Assembly (NCBI GenBank): GCA_964561785.1
Contig: CAZLRF010000002.1
Location: forward strand, 1 to 64,000
Source: DATBSL01 sp964561785
GTDB lineage: Bacteria > Acidobacteriota > Vicinamibacteria > Fen-336
DNA length: 64,000 nucleotides
Direction: 5' to 3'
Shown: in pieces, positions 1 through 8,916 of the stretch
Numbering within the stretch: position 1 is the stretch's first letter
Layout: every line of letters starts with the position of its first letter
Notes under the pieces: model-generated
What the model saw: only the letters and a program-made list of their open reading frames with translations
Told to the model about the DNA's origin: nothing
The model's database searches: none
Position numbers and translations under genes: made by a program

Positions 1-622
1 TGCACTTCCCCTCCGCGATCAGGTTGTCGAGGATGAAGTTGGCCCGGCCCTGGCGAACCCAGCCGGTCTCGTCCTCGCCGCCGCCGTGCTGCAGGTAGAC
101 GACCGGGTAGCGCGCCTGCGGCGGCTCGTCGTAGCCGGGCGGGGTGTAGACGAGCGCGTGGCGGACGGTCCCCGTGACCTTCGAGTCGTACCAGACCTCG
201 CGCACCTGGCCGTGGGGCACGGCCTTGATCGCGTAGAAGTCCTCGCTCGTCGAGGGCACCTCGACGGCGCTCGCCCACTTTCCGCCGCCGAAGTAGGCGT
301 GGCTGCCGGGGTCGCTCGTCTCGGCCCCGTCGACGATCAGCGTGTAGTAGTGGAAGCCCGGCACGAGCGGCGTCGTGACGACCGTCCAGGTGCCGTCCGC
401 TTGCTTCGTCATGTCGACCTTCGGCCCGCTCCAGAAGTTCGCCCGGACCTTCGTCGCCTCCGGCGCCTTGACGCGGATCTCGACCCGGCCCGTGCCGTCG
501 ACGCGGGGGTACTCCGCGCCCCAGACGTTGGTGGACGCGGGCTCGAAGCCGCCCGCGTCCTGGGCGGACGCCCCGCCCGCGAGGAGAAGGACGGCCAGGG
601 TTGCGTGCCATGCGTGCTTCAT
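1..622 (-). CDS. CE1-like secreted esterase (partial, 3' end off the window)
   Basis: The N-terminal 207 residues are visible; the gene runs off the left edge. It starts at ATG 620-622, 19 bases after the GH51 gene on the same strand. Residues 1-20 form a signal peptide ending in GGASA before QDAG. Residues about 30-110 look like an early-set beta-sandwich. An alpha/beta-hydrolase core then begins, with PVVYLQHGGGEDETGW followed by QGRANFILDNLIAEGK, the typical oxyanion-side segment of CE1 feruloyl/acetylxylan and enterochelin-esterase-like enzymes. The nucleophile serine lies outside the window. As the last visible gene of a hemicellulase operon, a feruloyl or acetyl esterase role on xylan is likely, though the substrate is inferred. 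Confidence 0.85.
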   Translation of the reverse strand, partial: MKHAWHATLAVLLLAGGASAQDAGGFEPASTNVWGAEYPRVDGTGRVEIRVKAPEATKVRANFWSGPKVDMTKQADGTWTVVTTPLVPGFHYYTLIVDGAETSDPGSHAYFGGGKWASAVEVPSTSEDFYAIKAVPHGQVREVWYDSKVTGTVRHALVYTPPGYDEPPQARYPVVYLQHGGGEDETGWVRQGRANFILDNLIAEGKC

Positions 623-641
623 CGTCGCCTCCTTCTCCGAG

Positions 642-2261
642 TCAGCTCAGGGTGAGGACCGCGACCGACTTCGCGGGCAGCCTCACGTCGAGCGTGTCGC
701 CCTTCAACGAGGCCCCGTCGAACGGCGTCGGCTGGATCGCGTTCGGGGCCTCGAAGGTGTTGTGAGCGTTCATGGCCGCGGCGGTGAGCACGCGTCCGGC
801 CACCGACTTCGCCGTCAGCCCGGCCAGACGCACGCGGAGCGTCACGTCCTGCGAAGGGCTCGTGTTCGCGAGCGAGAGGTGGATCCCCGAGCCGTCCGCG
901 GCGCGGGTGGCCGAGGCGCTCACCATGGGGATGCGCTCCTCGCCGAGCACGTAGTCCGGCGCCTGCAGCTCGACGGGCAGGACCGTGCCGCCCTGGTGCA
1001 CCTTGAACATCTCGAACACCCAGTAGGTGGGCGTCCGCAGCATCTTCTCCTTGCTCGTGAGGATCATCGCCTGCAGCACGTTCACGGTCTGCGCGATGTT
1101 GGCCATCGTCACGCGGTCGGCGTGCTTGTGGAAGACGTGGAAGTTGAGCGCGGCCACGAGCGCGTCGCGCAGCGTGTTCTGCTGGTAGAGGAAGCCCGGC
1201 TCCGTGCCCGGCTCGACGTCGTACCAGGTGCCCCACTCGTCGACGACGAGGCCGATCGTCTTGTCGCCTCCCGGCCCGCGCCGCGGACCCTTCTTCCACT
1301 CCCCCTCGGCCTGGTCCATCACGGCGTCGTGCTTCGCGATCAGCTCGTCCATGTGCAGCGTGCGCTTCAGGGTCGAGAACCACTGCACCTCGTCGAACTG
1401 CGTCGCGGAGCCCTTCTTGCCCCAGTTCCCGGTCGGCAGGGTGTAGTAGTGGAGCGAGAGGCCGTCCATGTGCCGCCCGGCGACGCCCATCAGGACCTCC
1501 GTCCAGCGGGTGTCCCCGGCGTTGGCGCCGGCGGCGATGCGGTAGATGGGCCTCTCGCGGTCGTAGTTCTTCACGAACGTGTTGTACTTCCGGTACTCGT
1601 CCGCGTAGTACTCGGGGCGCATGTTGCCGCCGCAGCCCCAGGGTTCGTTGGCGATCCCGAAGTACGGGACGTGCCACGGCTTCTCGCGGCCGTTCTGCCG
1701 CCGCAGGTTCGCCATCGGGGAGATGGCGTCGGAGGTCAGGTACTCGACCCACTCCATCATCTCGCGCGCCGTGCCGCTGCCGACGTTGCCCGTGATGTAG
1801 GCCTCGGTGCCGAGCTGCTCGACGAGGTCCATGAACTCGTGGGTGCCGAAGCTGTTGTCCTCGACGACGCCGCCCCAGTGGGTGTTGATCATGGAGGGCC
1901 GCTTCTCGCGCGGGCCGATGCCGTCCTTCCAGTGGTACTCGTCCGCGAAGCAGCCCCCCGGCCAGCGCAGCACGGGGACGTGGAGCTCGCGCAGAGCCGC
2001 CACGACGTCGTTTCGGATGCCGCGCGTGTTCGGGATCGGCGAGTCCGGGCCGACCCAGATCCCCTCGTAGATGCCGCGCCCGAGGTGCTCCGCGAAGTGG
2101 CCGTAGACGTTTTTGTTGACGACGGGCCCCGGCTGGTCGGCACGCAGCACGGCGCTGGCCGCGACGGCCGCCGGCGGCGCCTGCGCGTGGCCGCTGGCTC
2201 CGACGACGTGCAGGGCGGCGACCGCCAGGAGCGCGGCGGGTGCGACGGCGATGGTCTTCAT
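642..2261 (-). CDS. GH51 alpha-L-arabinofuranosidase, secreted (copy 1)
   Basis: This 539-residue protein hydrolyses terminal alpha-L-arabinofuranosyl side chains from arabinoxylan or arabinan. The start is the ATG at 2259-2261, which opens a signal peptide (MKTIAVAPAALLAVAALHV, cleaved near GHAQA); the reading frame extends further upstream but only through coding sequence of the neighbouring GH3 gene. GH51 hallmarks are visible: FAEHLGRGIYEGIWVG near the N-terminus, RWPGGCFADEYHW, the acid/base segment NEPWGCGGNM (Glu) and the nucleophile segment VVDEWGTWYD (Glu). A C-terminal beta-domain is present. It lies 22 bases downstream of the GH3 gene. A second GH51 of the same length lies three genes upstream in the same operon, so the pair may differ in substrate preference. 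Confidence 0.93.
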   Translation of the reverse strand: MKTIAVAPAALLAVAALHVVGASGHAQAPPAAVAASAVLRADQPGPVVNKNVYGHFAEHLGRGIYEGIWVGPDSPIPNTRGIRNDVVAALRELHVPVLRWPGGCFADEYHWKDGIGPREKRPSMINTHWGGVVEDNSFGTHEFMDLVEQLGTEAYITGNVGSGTAREMMEWVEYLTSDAISPMANLRRQNGREKPWHVPYFGIANEPWGCGGNMRPEYYADEYRKYNTFVKNYDRERPIYRIAAGANAGDTRWTEVLMGVAGRHMDGLSLHYYTLPTGNWGKKGSATQFDEVQWFSTLKRTLHMDELIAKHDAVMDQAEGEWKKGPRRGPGGDKTIGLVVDEWGTWYDVEPGTEPGFLYQQNTLRDALVAALNFHVFHKHADRVTMANIAQTVNVLQAMILTSKEKMLRTPTYWVFEMFKVHQGGTVLPVELQAPDYVLGEERIPMVSASATRAADGSGIHLSLANTSPSQDVTLRVRLAGLTAKSVAGRVLTAAAMNAHNTFEAPNAIQPTPFDGASLKGDTLDVRLPAKSVAVLTLS

Positions 2262-2283
2262 GAGTGCGCTGCCTCCTCGCGGA

Positions 2284-4881
2284 CTAGAGCCTGCCCCGCA
2301 CGTGGGGGACGCCCGGCGCCGGCTGTCCGCCTCCGACGCTGATCTCGACACCGGTGCCCGGAACGGCTTCGCCGGACAGGGTGAACGTCACCTCCCGGCT
2401 CTCGCCGGCGCGCAGGCGGACCCGCTGGAAGCCGCGCAGGCTGCGGATCGGCGCGCCCTCCGTGGAGCCGCCCTCGACGTAGAGCTGCACGACCTCGTCG
2501 CCGTCGCGGCCCGACGTGTTGCGCACGGTGGCGCGGACCTCCGCTCCCTGCGGCGTGCGCTTCACGGCCAGGCCCGAGTAGGCGAAGGTCGAGTAGCTCA
2601 GGCCGAAGCCGAACGGGAACAGCGGCTCGCCGGCGAAGTAGCGGTACGTGCGCCCCTTCATCGCGTAGGCGGTGAACGGCGGGAGCTGGTCGACGCTGCG
2701 GTAGAACGTGACCGGCAGGCGCCCCCCGGGGTTGTTGGCGCCGGCCAGCGTCTCCGCGAGCGCCGTGCCCGCCTCCTCGCCGCCGTACCAGGCCGCGAGC
2801 AGCGCCGAGGCGCGCTGCGCCGCCGAGGTCACGGCCACCGCGCTGCCGCTCGTGAGGACGACCACCACCGGCTTGCCGGTGGCGATCGCCGCGTCGACCA
2901 GCCGCTGCTGGGAGGCAGGCAGGTCGAGCGAGGTGCGGTCGCCGCCCCGGAAGCCGGGGATCTGCACCGCGCGCATCTCCTCGCCCTCGAGCTCGGAGCT
3001 GAGGCCGACGCAGACGATCGCGACGTCGGAGTCCGCGACCAGCGCGCGCGCCTCGGCGAGGGCCACGTCCGCCGGCGGGATCCAGCCCAGCTGGAGCGTG
3101 CCGCCGGCGCCGGGCTGGCGGTACTCCACGACGAACGCGTACCTGCGGCCCGCTTCGAGGGTCATTCGCGCGTGCGCGGGCGGCCGCGGCCCCGGCGCGG
3201 GCCGCCCGCCTCCGAGGTCGATCTCGCGCCCGTCGACGAGCAGGCGCGACTTCGCCGTGAAGTTCCACATGCCCATGCGGACGGTGAGGTCGTACTCGCC
3301 CGCGGCGGGCGGCGTCAGCGTGGTCGTCCAGCGGATCGAGTAACCCTCCTGGCCCACCGCGGCGACCACCGCCGGGTCCTCCATCGCCGCGTCGAAGTAC
3401 GGCCGCGCCTCGCGCCGGCGCAGGCGCGGCTCGCCCTGCAGGTCGGAGTTCGCGAAGTACTCGGCGAGGACGCCGTGGCCGTCTCCGTCCGGCGGCGTGA
3501 GGAACGCCGACGGCACGAGCGCGTGCGTCACGTCCGTGTACGTCGCGCCGAGGGCGTAGCGCACCTGCGCGCGCGCGAAGCGCCGCTCGATCCCCTCGAG
3601 CGGCGTCACCTGCCTCGACGAGATGCCGTTGTAGTTGCCGAGCAGCGCCACGGGGTCGTCGGCGGACGGTCCGACGACCGCGATCCTCCGCTGCGACGGC
3701 GCGAGCGGCAGGATGCCGTCGTTCTTCAGCATCACGATCGCCTCGCGCGCCGCCTCGCGCGCCAGCTGCCGGTGCGCCTCCGAGTCGTTCTCGGTGATCG
3801 GGATGCGCGCGTACGGCACGCGCTCCGGCGGGTCGAACATGCCGAGCCGGACGCGCGCGGCGAACAGCCGCTCGAGCGCGTGGTCGATCTCGGCCTCCGC
3901 GATGCGGCCCGCCTCGACCTCGCCGACAAGCGACCTGTACTCCGTGCCGCAGGTGAGGTCCGTGCCCGCCCGCACCGCGGCGACCGCGGCGGCGCCCTCT
4001 CCGGACACGTACTTGTGGCCCTCGTGCATGTCGGTGACCGCGCCGCAGTCGCTGACGACGTAGCCCTGAAAGCCCCAGGCCACGCGCAGCCACTTCTGGA
4101 GGAGATCGGCGCTCGCGCAGCCCGGGATGCCGTTGACCGCGTTGTAGACGCACATCACGGACGCCGCCTGGCCGTCGACGACGGCCGTTCGGAACGCGGG
4201 GAGATACGTGTCGACGAGGTCGCGCTCGCTCACCCGGGCGTCGAACCCGTGCCGCTCCGGCTCCGGGCCGCTGTGGACCGCGTAGTGCTTCGGCGTGGCG
4301 ACGACCTTCAGATAGCGCGGATCGTCGCCCTGCATGCCCCTGACGAAGGCGACCGCCATGCGGCCGGTCAGGAAGGGGTCCTCGCCGTAGGTCTCCTGGC
4401 CGCGTCCCCATCGCGGGTCGCGGAAGATGTTCACGTTGGGCGACCAGTACGTCAGCCCCGCCGTGCGACCGGGGAGCGTGGCGAGGGCGAGCGGACCGGT
4501 CGGGGCGGGACGGGTCTGGGCGTCGTGGTACTTGGCGCGCGCCTCGGTCGAGATGACGCTCGCCACGCGGCGCATCAGGTCGGTGTCCCAGGTCGCGGCC
4601 AGGCCGATCGCCTGCGGGAACACGGTCGCCCGGCCCTGGGCGACGCCGTGGAGGGCCTCGTTCCACCAGTTGTACGCCGGGACGCCGAGGCGCGGGATGG
4701 CGGGCGCGGTGCTCTGCATCTGGAGGACCTTCTCCTCGAGCGTCATCCGGGAGACGAGGTCCCTGGCGCGTCGCGACGGCGGGAGGTCGGGGTCGAGGTA
4801 GGGCGCGCGCGCCGCCTCCTCCGCCGTCGCGGCGCTCGCGAGGGCCAGCAGCAGGGCGGTCACCAGGGGTCGAGGCTTCAC
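2284..4881 (-). CDS. GH3 beta-xylosidase/beta-glucosidase with PA14 insertion, secreted
   Basis: This 865-residue protein starts at GTG 4881, with an AAGGAG ribosome site 7 bases upstream and a signal peptide (VKPRPLVTALLLALASAATA). The order is GH3 N-terminal barrel, GH3 C-terminal sandwich and fibronectin-III-like tail. The nucleophile Asp is in the GYVVSDCGAVTDMHEGH segment. A PA14-like beta-barrel (from about AEYFANSDLQG to the LLVDGREIDLGGG region) is inserted in the C-terminal sandwich, an arrangement known in beta-xylosidases and beta-glucosidases, where PA14 shapes the plus subsites. Neighbours are GH51, GH95 and esterases, so xylo- or arabino-oligosaccharides are the likely substrates. 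The exact specificity cannot be read from the sequence. Confidence 0.93.
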   Translation of the reverse strand: MKPRPLVTALLLALASAATAEEAARAPYLDPDLPPSRRARDLVSRMTLEEKVLQMQSTAPAIPRLGVPAYNWWNEALHGVAQGRATVFPQAIGLAATWDTDLMRRVASVISTEARAKYHDAQTRPAPTGPLALATLPGRTAGLTYWSPNVNIFRDPRWGRGQETYGEDPFLTGRMAVAFVRGMQGDDPRYLKVVATPKHYAVHSGPEPERHGFDARVSERDLVDTYLPAFRTAVVDGQAASVMCVYNAVNGIPGCASADLLQKWLRVAWGFQGYVVSDCGAVTDMHEGHKYVSGEGAAAVAAVRAGTDLTCGTEYRSLVGEVEAGRIAEAEIDHALERLFAARVRLGMFDPPERVPYARIPITENDSEAHRQLAREAAREAIVMLKNDGILPLAPSQRRIAVVGPSADDPVALLGNYNGISSRQVTPLEGIERRFARAQVRYALGATYTDVTHALVPSAFLTPPDGDGHGVLAEYFANSDLQGEPRLRRREARPYFDAAMEDPAVVAAVGQEGYSIRWTTTLTPPAAGEYDLTVRMGMWNFTAKSRLLVDGREIDLGGGRPAPGPRPPAHARMTLEAGRRYAFVVEYRQPGAGGTLQLGWIPPADVALAEARALVADSDVAIVCVGLSSELEGEEMRAVQIPGFRGGDRTSLDLPASQQRLVDAAIATGKPVVVVLTSGSAVAVTSAAQRASALLAAWYGGEEAGTALAETLAGANNPGGRLPVTFYRSVDQLPPFTAYAMKGRTYRYFAGEPLFPFGFGLSYSTFAYSGLAVKRTPQGAEVRATVRNTSGRDGDEVVQLYVEGGSTEGAPIRSLRGFQRVRLRAGESREVTFTLSGEAVPGTGVEISVGGGQPAPGVPHVRGRL

Positions 4882-4897
4882 GGAATGCTCCTTCTCT

Positions 4898-7264
4898 TCA
4901 GCGGGGTTGCAGCGCGCCGTCGAGCGTGACGACGCCACCCGCCGGGATCGCGAGCGGCGCCGTCCTCGCGCCGTACCGCACCGTGCCGGGCTGCCCCCGC
5001 GTCGAGCGCACGACCGCGCGCTCCAGTATGCCCCTCTTCCACTCGAGGTCGACCTCGTAGCCGCCGCGCGCGCGCAGCCCCGTGACATGGCCGGCCGGCC
5101 AGGAGCGCGGCAGCGCCGGCAGCAGCTCGATGTCGCCGGCATGGCTCTGGAGCAGCATCTCCGCGATGCCGGCCGTGCCGCCGAAGTTGCCGTCGATCTG
5201 GAACGGCGGGTGGTTGTCGAACAGGTTCGGCAGCGTGGACTTCGCGAGCAGCAGCGCCAGGTTCTCGTGGGCCGCTTCCCCGTCGCCCAGCCGCGCGAAG
5301 TGGTTGACGATCCACGCGCGGCTCCAGCCCGTGCCGCCGCCGCCGTGCGCGAGGCGCCGGTCGAGCGTCACGCGTGCCGCGCGCGCCAGATCCGGCGTGC
5401 CACGGAGCGTGATCGAGGCGCCCGGGTGCAGCGCGAACAGGTGCGAGATGTGACGGTGCCCCGGCTCGGCCTCGTCGAAATCCCGCAGCCACTCCTGCAG
5501 CTGGCCGTGCTTCCCGACCTGGTACGGGGGCAGCCGGTCGAGCGCGCGGCGCAGGCGCTCGCGGAAGCCCGCGTCCGCGCCGAGGATCTCGGCGGCCTTC
5601 AGGCTGTCGCCGAACAGCTCCCGGATGATGCCGAAGTCCATCGTGGCGCCGACGCACAGCACGCCCTCGTTGCCCTTCTCGTCGAGGAACGCGTTCTCGG
5701 GGGAGTGCGAGGGATTCGTCACGAGCCGGCCCTGCTCGTCCTCGACGAGGAAGTCGAGCAGGAACGAGGACGCCTCCTTCAGCACGGGATAGGCCTTGCG
5801 GAGGAACGCCGTGTCCCCGCCGAACGCGTAGTGCTCGTAGAGGTGGGTCGCGAGCCAGGCCGCGCCCATCGGCCACAGGCCCCAGCGCGCTCCGTCGACG
5901 GGCGTCGCCGCGCGCCACAGGTCGGTGTTGTGATGGGCCACGAAGCCGCCCGCGCCGTAGTGCGCGCGGGCCACGCGCCGTCCCGGCTCGCGCAGATCCT
6001 CGATCAGGTCGAACAGGGGCTCGTGGCACTCGGCGAGGTTCGTCACCTCGGCCGGCCAGTAGTTCATCTCCGTGTTGATGTTGATGGTGTACTTGCTGCC
6101 CCAGGCCGGGCTCACGTCGTCGTTCCAGAGGCCCTGGAGGTTCCCCGGCTGAGTGCCGGGGCGCGAGCTCGCGATGAGCAGGTAGCGCCCGTACTGGAAG
6201 TACGTCGCCACGAGGCCGGGGTCGACGGCGCCGTCTCGCACCGCGGCGAGGCGCTCGTCGGTCGCCAGCGCATCCGGAGAGGCGCCACCGAGGTCCAGCC
6301 GCATGCGCCGGAAGAGGGCCCGGTGGTCGGCGAGGTGCCGGGCGAGCAGGTCCTCGTAGGAACGCGCGACGCGCAGCGCGTCGGCGCACGCGGCGACGGG
6401 ATCGCGGCCCTCGAAGCTCGTGGCGGCCGCGAGTCGCAGCGTCACCGCCTGCGCGTCGACGACGCGCAGGCCCCTCGCATCGGCCTCGACCCGCCCGCCT
6501 GAGGCCTCGGCCGCCACCCGGACCGCGAAGGCGAGCCCCTCCCCGTACCAGCGGGCGCGCAGGTTCTCGGAGAGCTGCAGGTGGTCCTCGGGCCGCGCCA
6601 AGTCGCCGCGCCAGCGGCCGCTCATGAGCAGGCCCCCGTCCCCGACGGGCCGCACGCCGAACGGGTGCTTGCTGTCGAGCGTGACCGCGAGCCGGAGCCG
6701 GTCCGGCCCCTCGGCGGTCAGGCGCAGGACGATCGCCTGATCCGGCGCGCTCGAGAAGACCTCCCGAGTCACGGTCGTCGCGCCGATCCGGTAGCGCACG
6801 CGGACGACGGCGCGATCGAGGTCCAGCTCGCGCCGGTAGTCGGTCGGCTGGTCGTGGCCCTCGAGGACGAGCCGCAGGTCGCCGAGCGGCTGGAATGCCT
6901 GGAGGTGGCGTGGACGGCCCATGAGCTTCTCGTCGGCGAGCTCCTGCGCCTCCCGGTAGCGGCCCTCGCGGATGAGCTGCCGCACCTTCGGCAGGTTCGG
7001 GAGCGCCTCGGCGTGGATCGGGTCGTAGGGCCCACCCGACCAGAACGTGTCCTCGTTCAGCTGGATGCGCTCCGCCGGCACTCCGCCGAACACCATGCCG
7101 CCCAGGCGGCCGTTGCCGATCGGCAGGGCCTCGACCCACTCCTTCGCCGGCTGGCGGTAGAAGAGGACCGGCCCGATCGAGTCGTCCGGCGCGGCGGCCG
7201 GGACGGGCGACGCGGCGCACGCGAGACCGGCACAGGCCAGCAGGGTCCGCGCACGGCTCCGCAT
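4898..7264 (-). CDS. GH95 family alpha-L-fucosidase (or alpha-L-galactosidase), secreted
   Basis: This 788-residue protein starts at ATG 7264 and has a short signal peptide ending at VPAAA. The N-terminal beta-domain carries the family signature WVEALPIGNGRLGGMVFGG and the NEDTFWSGGPYDP segment. The catalytic (alpha/alpha)6 barrel includes NLQGLWNDDVSPAWGSKYT, ININTEMNYW and HHNTDLWRAA; the Asn of the last segment corresponds to the Asn that activates water in this inverting family. FQIDGNFGGTAGIAEMLLQS is also diagnostic. Family members cleave alpha-1,2-L-fucose; some cleave alpha-L-galactose from xyloglucan. It is packed 9 bases after one GH51 gene and 16 bases before the GH3, indicating one transcript. 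Confidence 0.93.
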   Translation of the reverse strand: MRSRARTLLACAGLACAASPVPAAAPDDSIGPVLFYRQPAKEWVEALPIGNGRLGGMVFGGVPAERIQLNEDTFWSGGPYDPIHAEALPNLPKVRQLIREGRYREAQELADEKLMGRPRHLQAFQPLGDLRLVLEGHDQPTDYRRELDLDRAVVRVRYRIGATTVTREVFSSAPDQAIVLRLTAEGPDRLRLAVTLDSKHPFGVRPVGDGGLLMSGRWRGDLARPEDHLQLSENLRARWYGEGLAFAVRVAAEASGGRVEADARGLRVVDAQAVTLRLAAATSFEGRDPVAACADALRVARSYEDLLARHLADHRALFRRMRLDLGGASPDALATDERLAAVRDGAVDPGLVATYFQYGRYLLIASSRPGTQPGNLQGLWNDDVSPAWGSKYTININTEMNYWPAEVTNLAECHEPLFDLIEDLREPGRRVARAHYGAGGFVAHHNTDLWRAATPVDGARWGLWPMGAAWLATHLYEHYAFGGDTAFLRKAYPVLKEASSFLLDFLVEDEQGRLVTNPSHSPENAFLDEKGNEGVLCVGATMDFGIIRELFGDSLKAAEILGADAGFRERLRRALDRLPPYQVGKHGQLQEWLRDFDEAEPGHRHISHLFALHPGASITLRGTPDLARAARVTLDRRLAHGGGGTGWSRAWIVNHFARLGDGEAAHENLALLLAKSTLPNLFDNHPPFQIDGNFGGTAGIAEMLLQSHAGDIELLPALPRSWPAGHVTGLRARGGYEVDLEWKRGILERAVVRSTRGQPGTVRYGARTAPLAIPAGGVVTLDGALQPR

Positions 7265-7273
7265 CGCGGGCCT

Positions 7274-8893
7274 TCACTCCACCGAGACGACCGTCACCGA
7301 CTTCGGCTCGAGGACCAGCCGGATCGTCCCGCCCTCGACCGTGCCCGCGATCGGCTTCGGCGTCACGGTGCGCGGCGCCTCGAACGTGTTCACGCTGTCC
7401 ACCTGCGGCGCGGTGAGCGTCTCGCCGGCGACGGCCTTCGGCGACACGCCCGCGAGGCCCGCCTCGACCGTCACGGGCCGGTTGGGATCGAGGTTGGTCA
7501 ACGCCAGCCAGAGCTTGCCCGAGGCGTCCTTGGCCGCGATCGCGTCGACGCGGGGCAAGGCGACGTCGCGGTGCGTGTAGAAGCCGGCCTCGAAGCGGAC
7601 CGGCACGAGCGTCGCGTCCTGGAACGGCACGTACATCTTGAAGACGTGGTAGGTCGGCGTGAGCAGCATCCTCCCGCCGTCCGTCAGGATCATCGCCTGC
7701 AGCACGTTGACCATCTGGGCGATGTTCGCCATGCGCACGCGCTCGGCGTGGCGCGCGAAGATGTTCAGGTTGAGCGCGGCGAGGATCGCGTCGCGCAGGC
7801 TGTTCTGCTGGACGAGGAAGCCCTCCTTGCTGCCCGGCAGCGGCGCGTACCAGGCCCCCCACTCGTCGACGACGAGGGCGATCTTCTTCTCCGGGTCGTA
7901 CTTGTCCATGATCGCGGAATGGGTCGCGAGGATGCGGTCCATCTCGAGCGTGGACCGCAGTATCTCGGCGTACTCCCGCTCCCCGAACCCGACCGACGCG
8001 TACGCCGGAGGCCACCTCACGACCGTGTAGTGGTGGAGGGACAGGCCCTCCATGTCCCAGCTCCACGAGCGGCCCTGCCACGCCTTCATGACCGTGTCGG
8101 TCCACTCCGTCCAGCGCGGCCCGTCGCCGCCGGGGCCCACCGCGATCCTCATCATCCGGCTCGGCCCCTGCTGCTGGGCCGGGTTGAAGTTGCGGACGAA
8201 GCGGCTGTAGGCCTTGAGCTCGTCGAGGTAGCGCTCGGGCGTCATGTTGCCGCCGCAGTCCCAGCTCTCGTTGCCGATGCCGAGGAAGGCGATCCGGTAG
8301 GGGGCAGGATGGCCGTTCGCGGCGCGCTCCTTCGCGAGCTCGGTGGGCTGGGCCGTGGTCAGGTACTCGAGCCAGTCGGCCGCCTCGCGCGGCGTGCCGG
8401 AGCCGACGTTGACCGAGACGAACGCCTCGGCCCCGATCTGCTCGACGAAGTCGAGGAACTCGTGCGTGCCGAAGGTGTTCGGCTCGATGACGCCGCCCCA
8501 GTTCGGGTTGAGCGTGGCCGGGCGGCGGGGACCGATGCCGTTTCTCCAGTGGTACTCGTCGGCGAAGCAGCCGCCGGGCCAGCGCACGTTCGGCACGCGG
8601 AGCGCCTTGAGCGCGGCCACGACGTCGTTGCGGATGCCGCGGGTGTTCGGGATCCTCGAGTCCGGGCCGACCCAGACGCCCTCGTAGACGCCGGTCCCGA
8701 GGTGCTCCGCGAACTGGCCGAAGAGGTTGCGATCGATCCTCGCCCCGGCCTTCGAGGGCTCGAGGGAGAGCGCGACCGTGTCGGCAGCGTCGGACGCCGC
8801 GGCCGCCAGAGCCGCCGCGACGAGGGCGACGCCGAGAGGCGCAACGCGGCGGGAAGCGCCGTGCCCGAACCATGCGACCCGCGAGATCTTCAT
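7274..8893 (-). CDS. GH51 alpha-L-arabinofuranosidase, secreted (copy 2)
   Basis: The product is 539 residues from ATG 8893; the frame extends upstream, but a signal peptide begins at MKISRVAWFGHG and ends near ASDAA. It has the same landmarks as the first GH51: FAEHLGTGVYEGVWVG, RWPGGCFADEYHW, acid/base NESWDCGGNM and nucleophile VVDEWGAWYA. It differs from copy 1 around the acid/base (NES versus NEP) and in the loop after the nucleophile, so the two are diverged paralogues rather than a recent duplication. It is preceded 23 bases upstream by the tannase-family gene and followed 9 bases later by GH95. Confidence 0.93.
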   Translation of the reverse strand: MKISRVAWFGHGASRRVAPLGVALVAAALAAAASDAADTVALSLEPSKAGARIDRNLFGQFAEHLGTGVYEGVWVGPDSRIPNTRGIRNDVVAALKALRVPNVRWPGGCFADEYHWRNGIGPRRPATLNPNWGGVIEPNTFGTHEFLDFVEQIGAEAFVSVNVGSGTPREAADWLEYLTTAQPTELAKERAANGHPAPYRIAFLGIGNESWDCGGNMTPERYLDELKAYSRFVRNFNPAQQQGPSRMMRIAVGPGGDGPRWTEWTDTVMKAWQGRSWSWDMEGLSLHHYTVVRWPPAYASVGFGEREYAEILRSTLEMDRILATHSAIMDKYDPEKKIALVVDEWGAWYAPLPGSKEGFLVQQNSLRDAILAALNLNIFARHAERVRMANIAQMVNVLQAMILTDGGRMLLTPTYHVFKMYVPFQDATLVPVRFEAGFYTHRDVALPRVDAIAAKDASGKLWLALTNLDPNRPVTVEAGLAGVSPKAVAGETLTAPQVDSVNTFEAPRTVTPKPIAGTVEGGTIRLVLEPKSVTVVSVE

Positions 8894-8916
8894 CTGATCC
8901 TCCCTGAGGCCGACGA

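Noticed and set aside
375..2342. Very long plus-strand open frame (655 codons) opposite the first GH51 gene
   Set aside because: It has no recognisable domain and its Arg/Val/His-rich composition is what antisense frames give in GC-rich genes; the opposite strand encodes a clear GH51. Similar long shadows (for example 2113-4929, 52653-56654 minus and 53012-56965 upstream part) were left out for the same reason.
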